A stretch of 53,320 nucleotides of DNA, taken from the NCBI GenBank assembly GCA_000320545.1, contig ADNK01001521.1:1-53320 (forward strand), given 5' to 3'. The notes below the pieces were generated by a model. The model did no database searches and was not told where the DNA came from. It was given only the letters and a program-made list of their open reading frames with translations. The stretch is from Bigelowiella natans CCMP2755 (lineage: Eukaryota; Cercozoa; Chlorarachniophyceae). This document shows, piece by piece, positions 24,192-34,910 of the stretch (the stretch's first letter is position 1; each line of letters begins with the position of its first letter). A program made the translations under genes and the position numbers.

Positions 24192-24560
24192 AGGTTGCTC
24201 TTACCGTGGCGTTCGAAATCGAGGTAAGGGACATCGACGTCCTCGTCAGGAAGCGCTCCTAAACTCTGGGTCAACCGGATTTCCGGCACCTTCATTCCGG
24301 GGAAACGGCTTAGGTGGGCCCTTCCTTCCGATTCGTCACTGTCTTCGAGGTTGTCCTCCTCGCCTTTCGTCGAGACCTTGACGGTTGGCACCTGGGAGAA
24401 TAAAATGTATGTCATTGCATTAATATGACACACAAATAATTCCATCCCCTGGAAATGGCGAATCGCACGTCTCCTTCATTATTTCGATGGACACGAGTGG
24501 TTTACTTACCGTTGAGATGAGCTCTCCCGATTCGGGTCGGACGGGAGGTCGGGAGGCCAT
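17616..24560 (-). CDS. Class 3 lipase (alpha/beta hydrolase), multi-exon
   Basis: Lipase_3-type acylglycerol hydrolase. Phase-consistent exons from ATG 24560: 24560-24510, 24391-24205, 24029-23752, 23665-23565, 23506-23408, 23024-22925, 22718-22604, 22434-22349, 21926-21837, 21499-21455, 21281-21254, 21164-21102, 20888-20830, 20689-20644, 20488-20438, 20140-20094, 19703-19627, 19477-19423, 19321-19271, 19176-19121, 18967-18913. Motifs in order: SVIVCFRGTK, IRIHTGF, NVMFTGHSLGGGA (nucleophile Ser), TITFGAPRCGN, RVKNDQDLICSLPHP (catalytic Asp) and VGFLHRN (candidate His). The N-terminal 200 residues are Ser/Pro/Glu-rich and unassigned. The C-terminus is unsure: either a short exon 18628-18593 with a stop, or exons 18554-18536, 18326-18294, 18014-17959 and 17747-17616, of which the last two look clearly coding. 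Exons 5, 6 and 16 are the weakest. Confidence 0.78.
17826..18090. repeat. (TA)n and (TAG)n microsatellites in the lipase 3' region
   Basis: (TA)n at about 17826-17858 and a TAG/GGA trinucleotide tract at about 18026-18092, on both sides of the candidate exon 18014-17959. Confidence 0.85.
18713..19786. repeat. Cluster of TA, GT and G microsatellites in lipase introns
   Basis: (TA)n then (GT)n at about 18716-18776, (TA)n at 18979-19011, poly-G at 19341-19358, (TA)n at 19519-19552, and (TA)n then (GT)n at 19736-19786. Each falls in an intron of the model, so coding exons alternate with arrays. Confidence 0.85.
24152..24192. repeat. (CTG)n in lipase intron 2
   Basis: About 13 CTG/GCT units directly downstream (minus sense) of the exon 2 donor. 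Read on the minus strand they would encode poly-Ala if the intron were retained. Confidence 0.85.
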
Positions 24561-25314
24561 TTTTTGAGGGAAATCTCGCAAGAGAAGTGAGGTTTAAACC
24601 CTCGCCTGATTTATCCCACCCCCGGCGTTGAGCAAGCTTTCTGCCTGCCAAGCACCGCTCACAGATGATCCGAATTCTTTCTCAACACAACAGAGAGTGA
24701 TCTTTTGAATGCTCTGTGCCTATCCCTTATTATCATTTGGAAACGACGACGTTTCCAACATACATGGCCTTCTTTTTGGTACGACAGACGTAAGATGTAG
24801 TCTTTGTACGAAAATCATATGTAATATTTCATATATAATCGTGTATATAATTTATCCTGTGAGATCTTTGAGCGATCTTGTGTTATATCTAGTTGTTGTT
24901 TGAGATGTGCAGCTTTTTACGTGTTTCTCGGTACGATATTTATTCGGTGGTTATCTACCATTGTTGTCTTTTCGCTACGATATATGCGGGTACTTTCTTG
25001 GTGTTTACACAGTTCCTGTCCGAGATCAAATCGCAGCTCTTCAGGTTGTCGAGTGGGTTTTTTAGGTGGTTTTGTTGAAGTTTCCCCGTGTTTGCTGATC
25101 GGATCCAACTCCATTTGGAATCTAAGTCCTTTGTTTACGTGCGACAAGGAAAACGACCTGACTATTGTCACGGATGGGGGTCACCAGTCGGAAATGAAAT
25201 GCGGCGTGCTTACGACCCATGAAGATTGGATAATTTTTCAAGGGGAAAACATCTAATACTTTATATATTATTTCAGCCAACAGCCTCCGTTACGCCTCAT
25301 CAGCCTCAAATTCC
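24561..25314. other. Divergent intergenic region, lipase / carboxypeptidase
   Basis: About 750 bases between two start codons on opposite strands. AT-rich in the middle. An AG acceptor-like site at 25275 (TTTCAG) could belong to a 5' untranslated intron of the carboxypeptidase. No other gene seen. Confidence 0.45.
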
Positions 25315-27967
25315 ATGACGACCATGCTCCTCCTCCCCCTCCTCGCCTTCGCCATAAGGTAGCAAATGCAGGTTGCCTTCCGATCTAGAAATCTAGCTTA
25401 TTTTTTTATTATGTCAGCGGGTCGCACGCGCTTATCCCGGGCAGCATGGCCGCAGACGCTGATGAGGTCATTTCGCTTCCTGGCTGGGATGATGCACTCC
25501 CTTCTCGCCATTTCAGTGGCTATCTCTCAGCTTCGGACACCAAGCACCTCCACTATTACTTTGTGCAAAGTGAGAACAACCCTGCCACCGACCCTGTTGT
25601 CTTCTGGTTCAATGGTGGTCCTGGATGCTCCAGCCTGGACGGTACTTCATTATTTAAATTGATAGGCGAATTGACCGAATCCCTTGCTTGTTTCGATAGG
25701 ATTCTTCTACGAGCACGGTCCCTTCCGCATCGACCCCCAGAACTTCACACAACTCGTTCGTTTCGAAAATACCTGGGCAAAGTTGGCGAATATGGTGTAC
25801 ATCGAGGCACCGGTTGGCGTGGGATTCAGGTCTGCTGTAATCTTCACTTCAATGTGTCGGTTCCATGCCGTACTGTTCATTATTCTCATCACTTTGGATC
25901 GAACGCACGATAATAAGTTATTTCTTTCTTGCCATGCTCCTGCTTCGCTCTTTCTTCTGATGGACATTCCGCCATACTCCTACTAGCTACTCTGACGACC
26001 CTGAGAAGGACTACAAGTGCAACGATGACACCTCGAGCCAAGACAACCTCCACGCAGTCGAATCTTTCTTCGCCAAGTTTCCTTCCTTCAAGAACCATGA
26101 CATGTTCATCACCGGAGAGAGCTACGCAGGGGTATACGTTCCTACTCTCGCCGAAGCTATTGTCTGGGCGATGGGGAATGGGACTTACACCGGTAGTTGC
26201 TGCGACCAAATAATGGGCACAGAAGATCCTATAGTGTATTTCTTGTTATGGGAGGTTGTTATTATCCGACATCTCTCTCTCTCTCTCTACTCTACTCTAC
26301 TCTACTCTACTCTCTCTCCCCACCCCACCCTCATTGTTTCTACAACCTGTATCACCCGACTAGGCGCTCCCTTGAAGGCCATTGCAGTTGGCAATGGGTG
26401 CACGGGAACAGAAATCGGCGTCTGCGGGCCTGATAGAGACTTCTTCACGGCAGAGTATCTCATGAGCACCGGGTTCATTCCTCAAGGTAATGAATAATGG
26501 CGGCTCAGCTACGACATATGATGGAAGGCATGGTGATGATAATGGTGATATGGTGCGAGTATGGAGCACGATGGACCCGCTCAGTTTGAGAATCGATTTA
26601 CTGTTATTATTCACGCGCTCGTGTGTGGGTTATTTTACGCGACTTCCTCTTTTTGATCTCCCTAGTCTCTGCCCCTTCTACATATCTCTTCCTTTCCCTC
26701 TTCGCCTTCCTGAAACTTGCTTCTCTCAGCCTCGAAGGAACAACTCGCTGCAAACTGCGATTTCACTCTCCCCCCCAAGCCCTTGTCCAAAGAGTGCCTC
26801 GGCGTGTTCGACAACCTGCAAAAAGTGGTGGGACCGCTCAATCTCTACAATGTCTACGGAGAGTGTATTCACGGCCTCCCGCCTTCCAGCGACGAGGAGG
26901 ATGCTTCTTCTTCTTCTTCCAAGACTTTCCACAAGGCTCCTCTACATAGCCAGGTGGAGATTCTTCATCGTGTTGTTGTTGATGTTGTTGTTATTGTTGT
27001 TGTCGTTTTATTACAACTGTGTAATACACACATAACACGGAGCGTTGATTTTTGGTGTGTATGTGCCTCAAATATGCAACATTCGCAGCAGCACAAGGCG
27101 CCCAAGCTGGGCCTCTCAGCGTGCCTGGACTCTATAGCCGCCTCCGCGTAAGAGTGAAACACATCAACAAGAGAGAGAGAGAGCACACACACACACACAC
27201 ACACAAGAAGAGAGGGGAAGAAAATCTCTTCAGCTCTCTTTGTATCCGATCCCAACCTCCTCCTCCTCCTCTTCCCTTTTGCTAATAAATAGGTACGTCA
27301 ACCGTCCCGAGGTGATCAAGGCGATGCACGTGAAGCCCATCGATTTCACATGGGCGACATGCGCTTCTGCGAAGGGCTGGAGCTATGACTCAACGCGCCC
27401 GAACCTCCCACGTGATACATATCCTTTGCTGCTTGAGCATATGCGGGTGGTGATCTACAACGGCGACTGGGATGCATGCGTGCCTTACACCGACAACGAG
27501 GCCTGGACCTCCTCTATGGGGTAATATTACGTGTTAGCTAGTATGTATGCGTGCGAGGAGGAGGTGGAGGATGAAGCTTATCAGTAATGTAAATATATTG
27601 CATAGCAGAAGGAGGTGAACATCAATGATAGCAGTGGTAGTAGCAGTAGTTGTAGTAGTAGAAGTAGTAGTAGTAATAGGAGGAGGAGGAGGAACTAAGA
27701 ATCTAGATCTTCCTTCCCACCCCCCACACCCGTTTTAAGTATTGCCAACAGTAATAATATAACCGACATTTCATCAGTCTGAATACGGCCAAGCCTTGGC
27801 ACTCCTGGACTTACAAAAACGGCACCCAGATCGGAGGATATGCTACTGTTTATGAGGGAAATCTTACGTTCACTACCGTGCGCGGCGGTCGCCATGAGGT
27901 ACCAGAAACCGCTCCGGAGAAGGCTTTCGAGCTACTACGTAGGCTAATCTCTTCCGAGGCTTTTTAA
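25315..27967 (+). CDS. Serine carboxypeptidase (peptidase family S10)
   Basis: Secreted or lysosomal/vacuolar exopeptidase that removes C-terminal residues. Nine exons in phase: 25315-25358, 25418-25641, 25700-25829, 25987-26192, 26364-26486, 26730-26953, 27089-27147, 27293-27520, 27778-27967; 475 residues, normal for S10. Exon 1 encodes a signal peptide (MTTMLLLPLLAFA). Family motifs: VVFWFNGGPGCSSLDG (oxyanion hole), FFYEHGPF, EAPVGVGFS, FITGESYAGVYVP with the nucleophile Ser, VVIYNGDWDACVPY with the catalytic Asp, and RGGRHEVPE with the catalytic His (usual form GxGHxVP). All three catalytic residues are present, so the enzyme should be active. A Ser-rich insert (SSSSS in exon 6) lies in the variable region. 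Convergent with MON1. Confidence 0.95.
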
Positions 27968-28208
27968 GAAGCATCAGTGCGGAAACTCGCACTACCCCCC
28001 CCCACCCTTCTACTATTGGACCTCTTCATTCGTAATATATACTACGAAGGGCAACAACGATCATAGCTAGCACTGCCGACACGTGTAATGTGTTCTTGAT
28101 CGGCGGTGATTAGCATGCGCCAACAGGGGCCTGTATTCCTAACAACAATCTACTGCGGTGTCAACCTGCAATTGAGATGTTACAATATAACAGGGATAAT
28201 TGTGCGAA

Positions 28209-28210
<2 letters not shown>
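27968..28210. other. 3' flank of carboxypeptidase gene
   Basis: Poly-C tract near 27994-28003. No gene seen. Confidence 0.4.
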
Positions 28211-28247
<37 letters not shown>

Positions 28248-28311
28248 CGAGACGGGTGTAATGAATAAATTAAATTGTTCAATTGTCACCCCAATGTAGC
28301 TGTATATGTGG
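28211..28311 (-). mobile_element. LINE 3'-end fragment with (TA)n tail
   Basis: Reading on the minus strand: the AGCTACATTGGGGTGAC block, a T/A-rich stretch, TTCATTACACCCGTCTCG, then a (TA)n tail occupying 28211-28244. Same order as the 6247-6682 copy, which shows that the TA array is the element's 3' tail. Confidence 0.75.
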
Positions 28312-29378
28312 CAATGTGTACATATATACATATCATGAAGAAGAACGACGACACCAAGCTTCTGTCTAGAACTGAAAAGGACTTGCATTCGCGCATGCAC
28401 GACAGGATGCCAATGCTTTCACAAGATAGCAAACATCGCGATCCCCTGTCCATTGCCATCTAATTGCCCCCACCTAGCACAATAGACAAAGTATATATCA
28501 TATATATCCACATATGCACTTGTCGCACTTGTTGCTTATTGAATCGCTGCTTGAATGGCTAGCATGTGCACAACAGACGATGAGAATAATAGACACATTA
28601 ATATCATATATTTATTGTATTGCATGTCGATCTATACTGAGATTCTTTCACTATATCACATGCATGAAATTGAACACATGACCCTTGCTAGCCTGGCAAT
28701 GCTAGAATGAGTGGAAACTACTAGACCACATGAGCGCTGTCTAGCTGTATGTATGTGCATCTGCTGTTGTTGTTGTTGTATAGTTGCATGGTTGTTGCAG
28801 TACGTTGTTACGTTGATATTGCTGTTCCTCCTTCTTCTTCTTCTGCCACACGTCTTCTTCTGCGCGCATTGGCTCATTTCATTCGTTCATGGGCCCAGCC
28901 AAAAAGGCCATGCTAGCATGAGAGAGTGCAGGGATGAATAAATATGAACAGATGGCCTGAAAACCTGAGCGATCTGCTTTCAATGCGTTTGAATCTCCAG
29001 CAGCTGGCATGCGGAAGCAACGTGCTGACAACATCTACACAATGATAGCACTGCGCGCGATGTGCAATGGAACGACCGACATGGCTACATGCATGCTTGA
29101 CAGTCGGACAAAAAAGCTTGTGATCACAATAGCTCACTATTGTCTCAATTAAGATTTACATCATGATGCCAAATGCATTCAAAGTCGCCTTTGTCTTCAT
29201 CTTCACCTTGTATCATTACTATCACCCATTACGAATGTACTCAAAGTCGCATCTGTCTCTTCCTCTATCATCACCATATATTCGGTTGAAGCATGAATAA
29301 AGATTTTTCCTCCTTCTTGATCCATCTGTCGTATAATTTAGAGACAAAGTTACAAACTTAGAGATGAACTAAGAATAT
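28312..29378. other. Intergenic spacer between convergent genes
   Basis: Short open frames only. Contains CCATGCTAGCATGAGAG near 28907, a palindromic word shared with other islands, and a TTC/TTG trinucleotide stretch. No supported gene. Confidence 0.4.
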
Positions 29379-29751
29379 TCAAAATACGAGAAGGCAGAAA
29401 TTAGATGGTGAAGAAAAAGCAACACAGAACCTGAGAATCCTGTTACATGCCGTTATAGCAACCTGACGACATTTGAGCATGAAGACAAAATACACACGCA
29501 CACGCACACACGCACACAGACACACACTTTTTTGTGACACAAAAACAAGTCGTGTGGATATCGATATAATATATATGTGTGTGTGTATGTAATTTTGAAT
29601 ATTCTGCCCTGAACTATAACCAGAGCCACTGATTGACCAACCTCTTTTGGCACTAATGGGGTAAACGTGCAATAAATTTCAAATTCGCCCGGCCGAATCC
29701 AGGCTAACACTGCGCTCACATCCGACGCGTGGAAATATACCTGAGAAAGAG

Positions 29752-29789
<38 letters not shown>

Positions 29790-29863
29790 AAATGAGAACG
29801 TGCACCGTGCGTGTGTCCGTGAATCGTGTGTATATATGTTCGTGTGTGTGCTTAGTGTGCGTG

Positions 29864-29912
<49 letters not shown>

Positions 29913-29945
29913 ACGCGAGAGAGAGAGAGGAGAGAGAGAAAAGAG

Positions 29946-30016
<71 letters not shown>

Positions 30017-31985
30017 AAAATAATATCAGTGGGAAAACGTCACCTACGGACTATTGTTATTATCATTATTGCAATTGTTATTGCGACTATTCATTCTTGC
30101 CATCATCATCATCACCGTGTAGGACTTGTCGGAGTGAACGAGAGAGATCCTGTCGATAACTTTCCTATACTCGCGCATTAGTAGCTTCAGTCCTTGCCTG
30201 TGACCGACCGACAGACAATCATCACGAGAGGCTCAGGACGCCGTGTTCAAACCTAAGAGACAGTATACATAGCACACCCCCCCCCCCCCCCCAGCATGTC
30301 CCATCTATTCGATGAGAGAGAGAATGCATTCCAGCACCTCTTACAATCATTTACTTCTCCTCCTCCTCCTCCTCGTCCTACTACTACTACTTCTACTGCC
30401 GGTTTCTTGTATCACAACCTGCCTTTGAACGGATGCATGGCCCTCGGCATGATGTACTGCTTCGCACCATCAAACTTATACAGAAAGTGAACAAGCTCGT
30501 AGAAGTCCGTCTTGGTGTTAGAGACCGTCCATGGCTTATCGTTATCATTATGAAGGAGTTGATTCAATACACATACATTCGCTATCAGTCTATCCGGAAC
30601 ATGTTTTTGGAAAAAAGTCGGAAGTTCTTATCTTTCGATAAGAAATGCAGTGAAAGCAGCAGGTGATCTGCAAGCACGCCATTCATTAACCACCTTGGCT
30701 TTGATAGCCTTCTGCACTGTTCCAAGGTCGTCTGATTTGATGAGCTGCTCGACGATGCGACGTTTCACCTTGTACATTTTCATCATACATGCGTTGTATT
30801 ACACACCAACACCCACTCAAACGCGCGCGCGCAATGCATATCTTAGCATCCATGTGAATATCCCCCCCTCTCTCCCTCTCTCCCTCTCTCTGTATTTGTG
30901 TGTGTGTGTGTGTGTGTAGATTTAACGAACGATCGATAGTTTGAGGCTCATAACAAAAACAGCAACAACAACTACTACTGGTAGTAGTAGTAGTAGTAGT
31001 AGTACCTCCTAGAAGCAGACACACAAACAGAGAGATGCAAACAACTACTGCTGCTACTACTACTACTACTACTACTACTACATCAACTACTACTACTACT
31101 ACCTCTTGAAGATTGGGAAAATCTTGATTGTCGGCCGTGATGAGCGTAAGAGACAGATCTCCTTGCAAGAAGCAAACGTAGGCCCACACGTATCCCTTTG
31201 TGCTAACCTGCGGTAAACAGATCGGAGTCCAGCCTTTTGGTAGTAGCAATAGTAACAGTAGTAATAGTAATAGTAGTAGTAGCAGTAGTGGTAGGAAGGG
31301 GGGGGGGAGGGAGGAGGAGGAGGAGGAGGAGGAGGAGGAGGAGGAAGAAGGCCGTTAGAGAAGGTTCGGGGATAAAGTCAACAAAATAGAACGCCCACGC
31401 TGCGATTTCCATAAGCTGTGCGATGCATACACCCCCCCTCACCTTCTCCAGAGCGCAGGGACTGTGAGTTGTTGACGAAGTTGATGAGGAGGAGGAGGTC
31501 TGAAGGGTGCAGTACCTTATCCTAAAAGAATTATGTGTACATCTTTCTGTTTCGATACGACTCCTCGTGGCATGTGATGATCATCAAGCTGGTGATTGTC
31601 CCCTGGCCCACCTTCCCTTTCTCTCTCCCTTGCTGCATGTGTGTTGGGAGTTATGCTGTATTTCCTTGCTTCTACCAAAAAAATGAGGTTTGGAATGCGA
31701 TCGTTCTAACCTCCCCCCCCCCTTTCATGCACCAGTGGGGGGTGAAAGTTGTCTCTTTTAGCAGGGGAATATGTCCATGCAGTGGCAACGTAAAAAACAA
31801 ACTTACGGCACGTACTTTGATTCGGACGAGACTGACAACTTGTGACCCGGCGAGTAAGACGGCGAATAGAAGGTTTCTAGGACGAGAAGAGGCAAAACAG
31901 CATCCAGACACCATGAGAGTAGTAACGAAATCATAGCCTCCACAACAGATTCTTGCCCATGGTAGCATATGCGAAGCACCGATTC

Positions 31986-32032
<47 letters not shown>

Positions 32033-32862
32033 GCGTATGTTCGTGTAACAAATGTCGGAATTCCTTTTCTAAGACTATCTTAGTTAAAATCACATTTGTT
32101 AGGATTTCGCATGATGAGCATGGAAGTACTTGGTTCGGTGTGACTTGAGGGTGTTCCCAACTCTCGTCCGGCAGTCGTTGTCCAGGCGTAGGCAGTTTAT
32201 GCACTTCATGTGGTAAGCAGGGCTTTGATTTGCGTCTGAGAGAAGCTCGGTGATTAAAGTCTCTGCGGTTTCCCCCATCAACCCTCGAATATCGTACCTA
32301 TCACCCACAACAGAATCAAGTTGAAGCCTGCAAGACCGTGGCTCTTTCTCTCCCCCCCCCCCCCCTCTATCTCTAGTTCAATTACTGGGGTCTGTTCCTG
32401 AGTGTGTTGTGTATGGATCCCGTGAGAATGCTCATGATCTGGAGATGAACGTGCTCGAGTTGGATCTTGAGCTGAGCTTCTGACTCTCCAGTACAACTAA
32501 TGGCGACCAGGTATATAGGGCCTGACCATAAGTTGGTTGTATATTCACCACGCACGCACGCACGCACGCACGGGGAGCACCACCACCCCCAAATTAGTTT
32601 CTCAGAAATATTTCGTGTGTCGAGAGACGGTGTATGTCCACCATCACGCATCACACTTGGGAGCTGGCTCTTTGCAGCAGCTATAAATATGAATCGTTCG
32701 AGCAGATACCGTACCTTGTACCAAGAACACGAACTTATGCCTTCCAGCTACCAGCGAGCGCACCTATCCAATCATTCCCAGATCACAGGAGGGCATGTAT
32801 GTGCGAACACCATGCACAAATACAAATGCTCTATCTCCCTCTCTGTCTGTCAGTGTGGGTGT

Positions 32863-32912
<50 letters not shown>

Positions 32913-33109
32913 AAACGAAATTGCGTACATTGTCTTTGCATCGCTGGAAGTTGGAGATGATCGCAGATATGACGCCCATATACGCTGCGAGTTTGCTTTC
33001 GTCGCCATATCTGATAGGAAACAAATGGGAGGTATTAGGTGATTCTGTTATTGGAGAGAGAAGGCAACAAGAGAAACGATGCTGTATAGCACCACACAGG
33101 CACGCATGC

Positions 33110-33150
<41 letters not shown>

Positions 33151-33723
33151 AACAAACAAAGGGGCAGTAGCCGCAAAATCAAAAGACATAATGTGCACGC
33201 GTTCCGTGAACATGTTGTCACACCTTGAGAAAATCGGACGGCCTGCCCAACTGCATATCAGAACGTGCTTTTTGTGGCGGAACCACTCAGGATCTTGGTT
33301 ATGCTGATTGATGAATGACGTCAATTTACAAAAGTCAAGCGTGCATGATTCTACGATATTTAATTGCCGACAGATCATCCTAGATCTAATTTACTCTATG
33401 AACGCTCCACAAGAGGTCTCGATATCTCCTCTTTCCAATTTCATCATCTGACCTGGTGGCTATATCTTGTGACTTTGAGTTTCTTCTCCGTAAACAGCCG
33501 CCGTATTCTCTCCTTCTCCTCCTGAGATACGATCCAGGGCATGAGAATTTGCTACTAAAATGCTATCAGTTCTCTATGATACACCCCCCCCCTCCGGTCA
33601 TTAAAATCCACATAAGATAAATCTTCTTACAATTCACCAGGCTACACCGCTCACCTGAAGGTAAACCTCCTCCGCTGTTAAAGCCGTGGCAACTTTGCCA
33701 GGCGGAGAGGCGCTGGGATCCAT
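29379..33723 (-). CDS. MON1: Vacuolar fusion protein MON1
   Basis: Subunit of the Mon1-Ccz1 guanine exchange factor that activates Rab7 on late endosomes and vacuoles. Fourteen exons in phase: 33723-33655, 33303-33224, 33010-32929, 32763-32715, 32521-32386, 32327-32145, 31876-31816, 31521-31443, 31233-31103, 30768-30694, 30534-30419, 30197-30116, 29740-29642, 29462-29379; 441 residues. Hallmarks in order: HKKHVLICSWAGRPIFSR (first longin domain), YGDESKLAAYMGVISAI, RHKFVFLVQGPIYLVAIS, LLFAVLLAGSQVVSLVR, LHPSDLLLLINFV, GWTPICLPQVSTKGYVWAYV, HFLYKFDGAKQ, and FEIYCTFTPLVPKE before VAITACNRILR at the C-terminus. It is shorter than animal MON1 because the acidic N-terminal region is nearly absent. 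Exon 10 and the start exon are the least constrained. Introns carry GA, CT, GT, TA and trinucleotide arrays. Confidence 0.92.
29756..30013. repeat. (GA)n, (CT)n and (TA)n arrays in MON1 intron 12
   Basis: (GA)n at about 29757-29787 next to the exon 13 acceptor; (GA)n at 29869-29905 and 29916-29937; (CT)n at 29947-29980, immediately followed by (TA)n to 30013. The GA and CT runs are complementary inverted arms. Confidence 0.9.
30895..31345. repeat. GT, TAG and GGA arrays around MON1 exon 9
   Basis: (GT)n at about 30898-30918; TAG/CTA trinucleotide tracts at 30972-31004, 31050-31102 and 31241-31290; a GGA tract at about 31311-31345. The donor of exon 9 lies directly at the edge of a (TAG)n array on the minus strand. 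Confidence 0.85.
32868..33160. repeat. (GA)n and (CA)n arrays in MON1 introns 2-3
   Basis: (GA)n at 32868-32912 in intron 3 and (CA)n followed by (CAAA)n at 33114-33160 in intron 2. Confidence 0.9.
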
Positions 33724-34910
33724 TGTTGAATGGCTGCCTAAATTGCAGTCGATTTTGATTCTACGACAAGAAAAATCTTGAGCTAATTTCTAGATTTTCC
33801 ATCTTGTTTCTAGATTCATGAGGCCTGTTTTTGCCGACTCCACATGAGTTCTGATTGTCCTCGCTTGCCAGCTTGGGCCTCGAGCCTTGCCAGGTCATCC
33901 GTCCAATGCCAAGGCAGATTGATGTGAACAACCTTCGCAGAAGATCTAGTTGCTTAGGGAGGTCAGGGATGAGTCAGCGCGACCCATCTAGCCATGCTAG
34001 CATGATCCTTTCAACGCTGGAACGCGGCGGCTTGTTCTGTTGAACCACTTCGTTCACTCGTTCAATCCCAGCGGGTGCAAAATGCTTGTTTGCAACCCCC
34101 TAGTTTTCCCCACCTTCTTGTGCGCTGTGGCGTGCGCGGGGTGATTGAAATCAATTCGAAATTCACAACATTGCATGTCTGTCACATTCTCGTGTGCGCC
34201 GTGCCAGCAGCGTGCCAGCTGCTAGCCAGTGCGATCACGCCAGCACGGCGAACAGCACACAGCACACGAGAATTTCGTGACACTTCACACAAGGTGCTCC
34301 ATGCCCAGCACAACTAGACTGCTAGTGGATGACACGCTGGCACGTTTGATCGACGATCACAGCACTAGCTAGCTAGCTAGAACAAGCAAACACGTGCTGG
34401 CATGCCAGCATGGTCATTGCCATCGCCGTGCTTCGTGTCAGCATCAATTGTGCGATTCAGTGGCATCACGATGTGCAACCAGACGACTCTAGAGCTAGCT
34501 AGCTAGGACTGGACAAGTCCAAATTGTTGCTTCACCCCCCCAGCAGCTCTAGCCCTACTAGCCTACCACACGCCTCCATCAATGTGATCGGCCACCACAA
34601 CTCTGGAACTACACTAGTGGACAATGCGACACAACACGCGCACGCACACATCGAGACATGCCTCAGCGGTAGAGCGTTGCAATTGCACGTGCATTGTGAA
34701 CAATGGTGCTGAAAGCGTGCTTGTGAAACATCGCATTGCAGTGATGATGATCGAACGTGAAAAGCGTATCGCTCCCGATTCTGCGATCTCTGCACCTTCG
34801 GTATATCGGACCATGACCCAGCGCCAATGCGTTTGCACCCGAGCATCCATGTGCCACCTCATCGTTAGTGGATGGCATTTCACGCGCAAGTAAGGTTTCA
34901 AAAGCGCGTC
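33724..34910. other. Intergenic palindrome-rich island
   Basis: No supported gene. Rich in short palindromes: GCTAGCTAGC at about 34366-34378 and 34496-34506, and the 16-base perfect palindrome TGCTGGCATGCCAGCA at 34395-34410. CCATGCTAGCATGATCC near 33993 recurs near 43921. Confidence 0.6.

Noticed and set aside
34650-34720. tRNA-like A-box and D-arm (CTCAGCGGTAGAG) followed by a GCA anticodon-like loop
   Set aside because: The anticodon stem does not pair well, and no acceptor stem or T-arm was found at proper spacing. It may be a decayed tRNA or SINE head but is not supportable as a gene.
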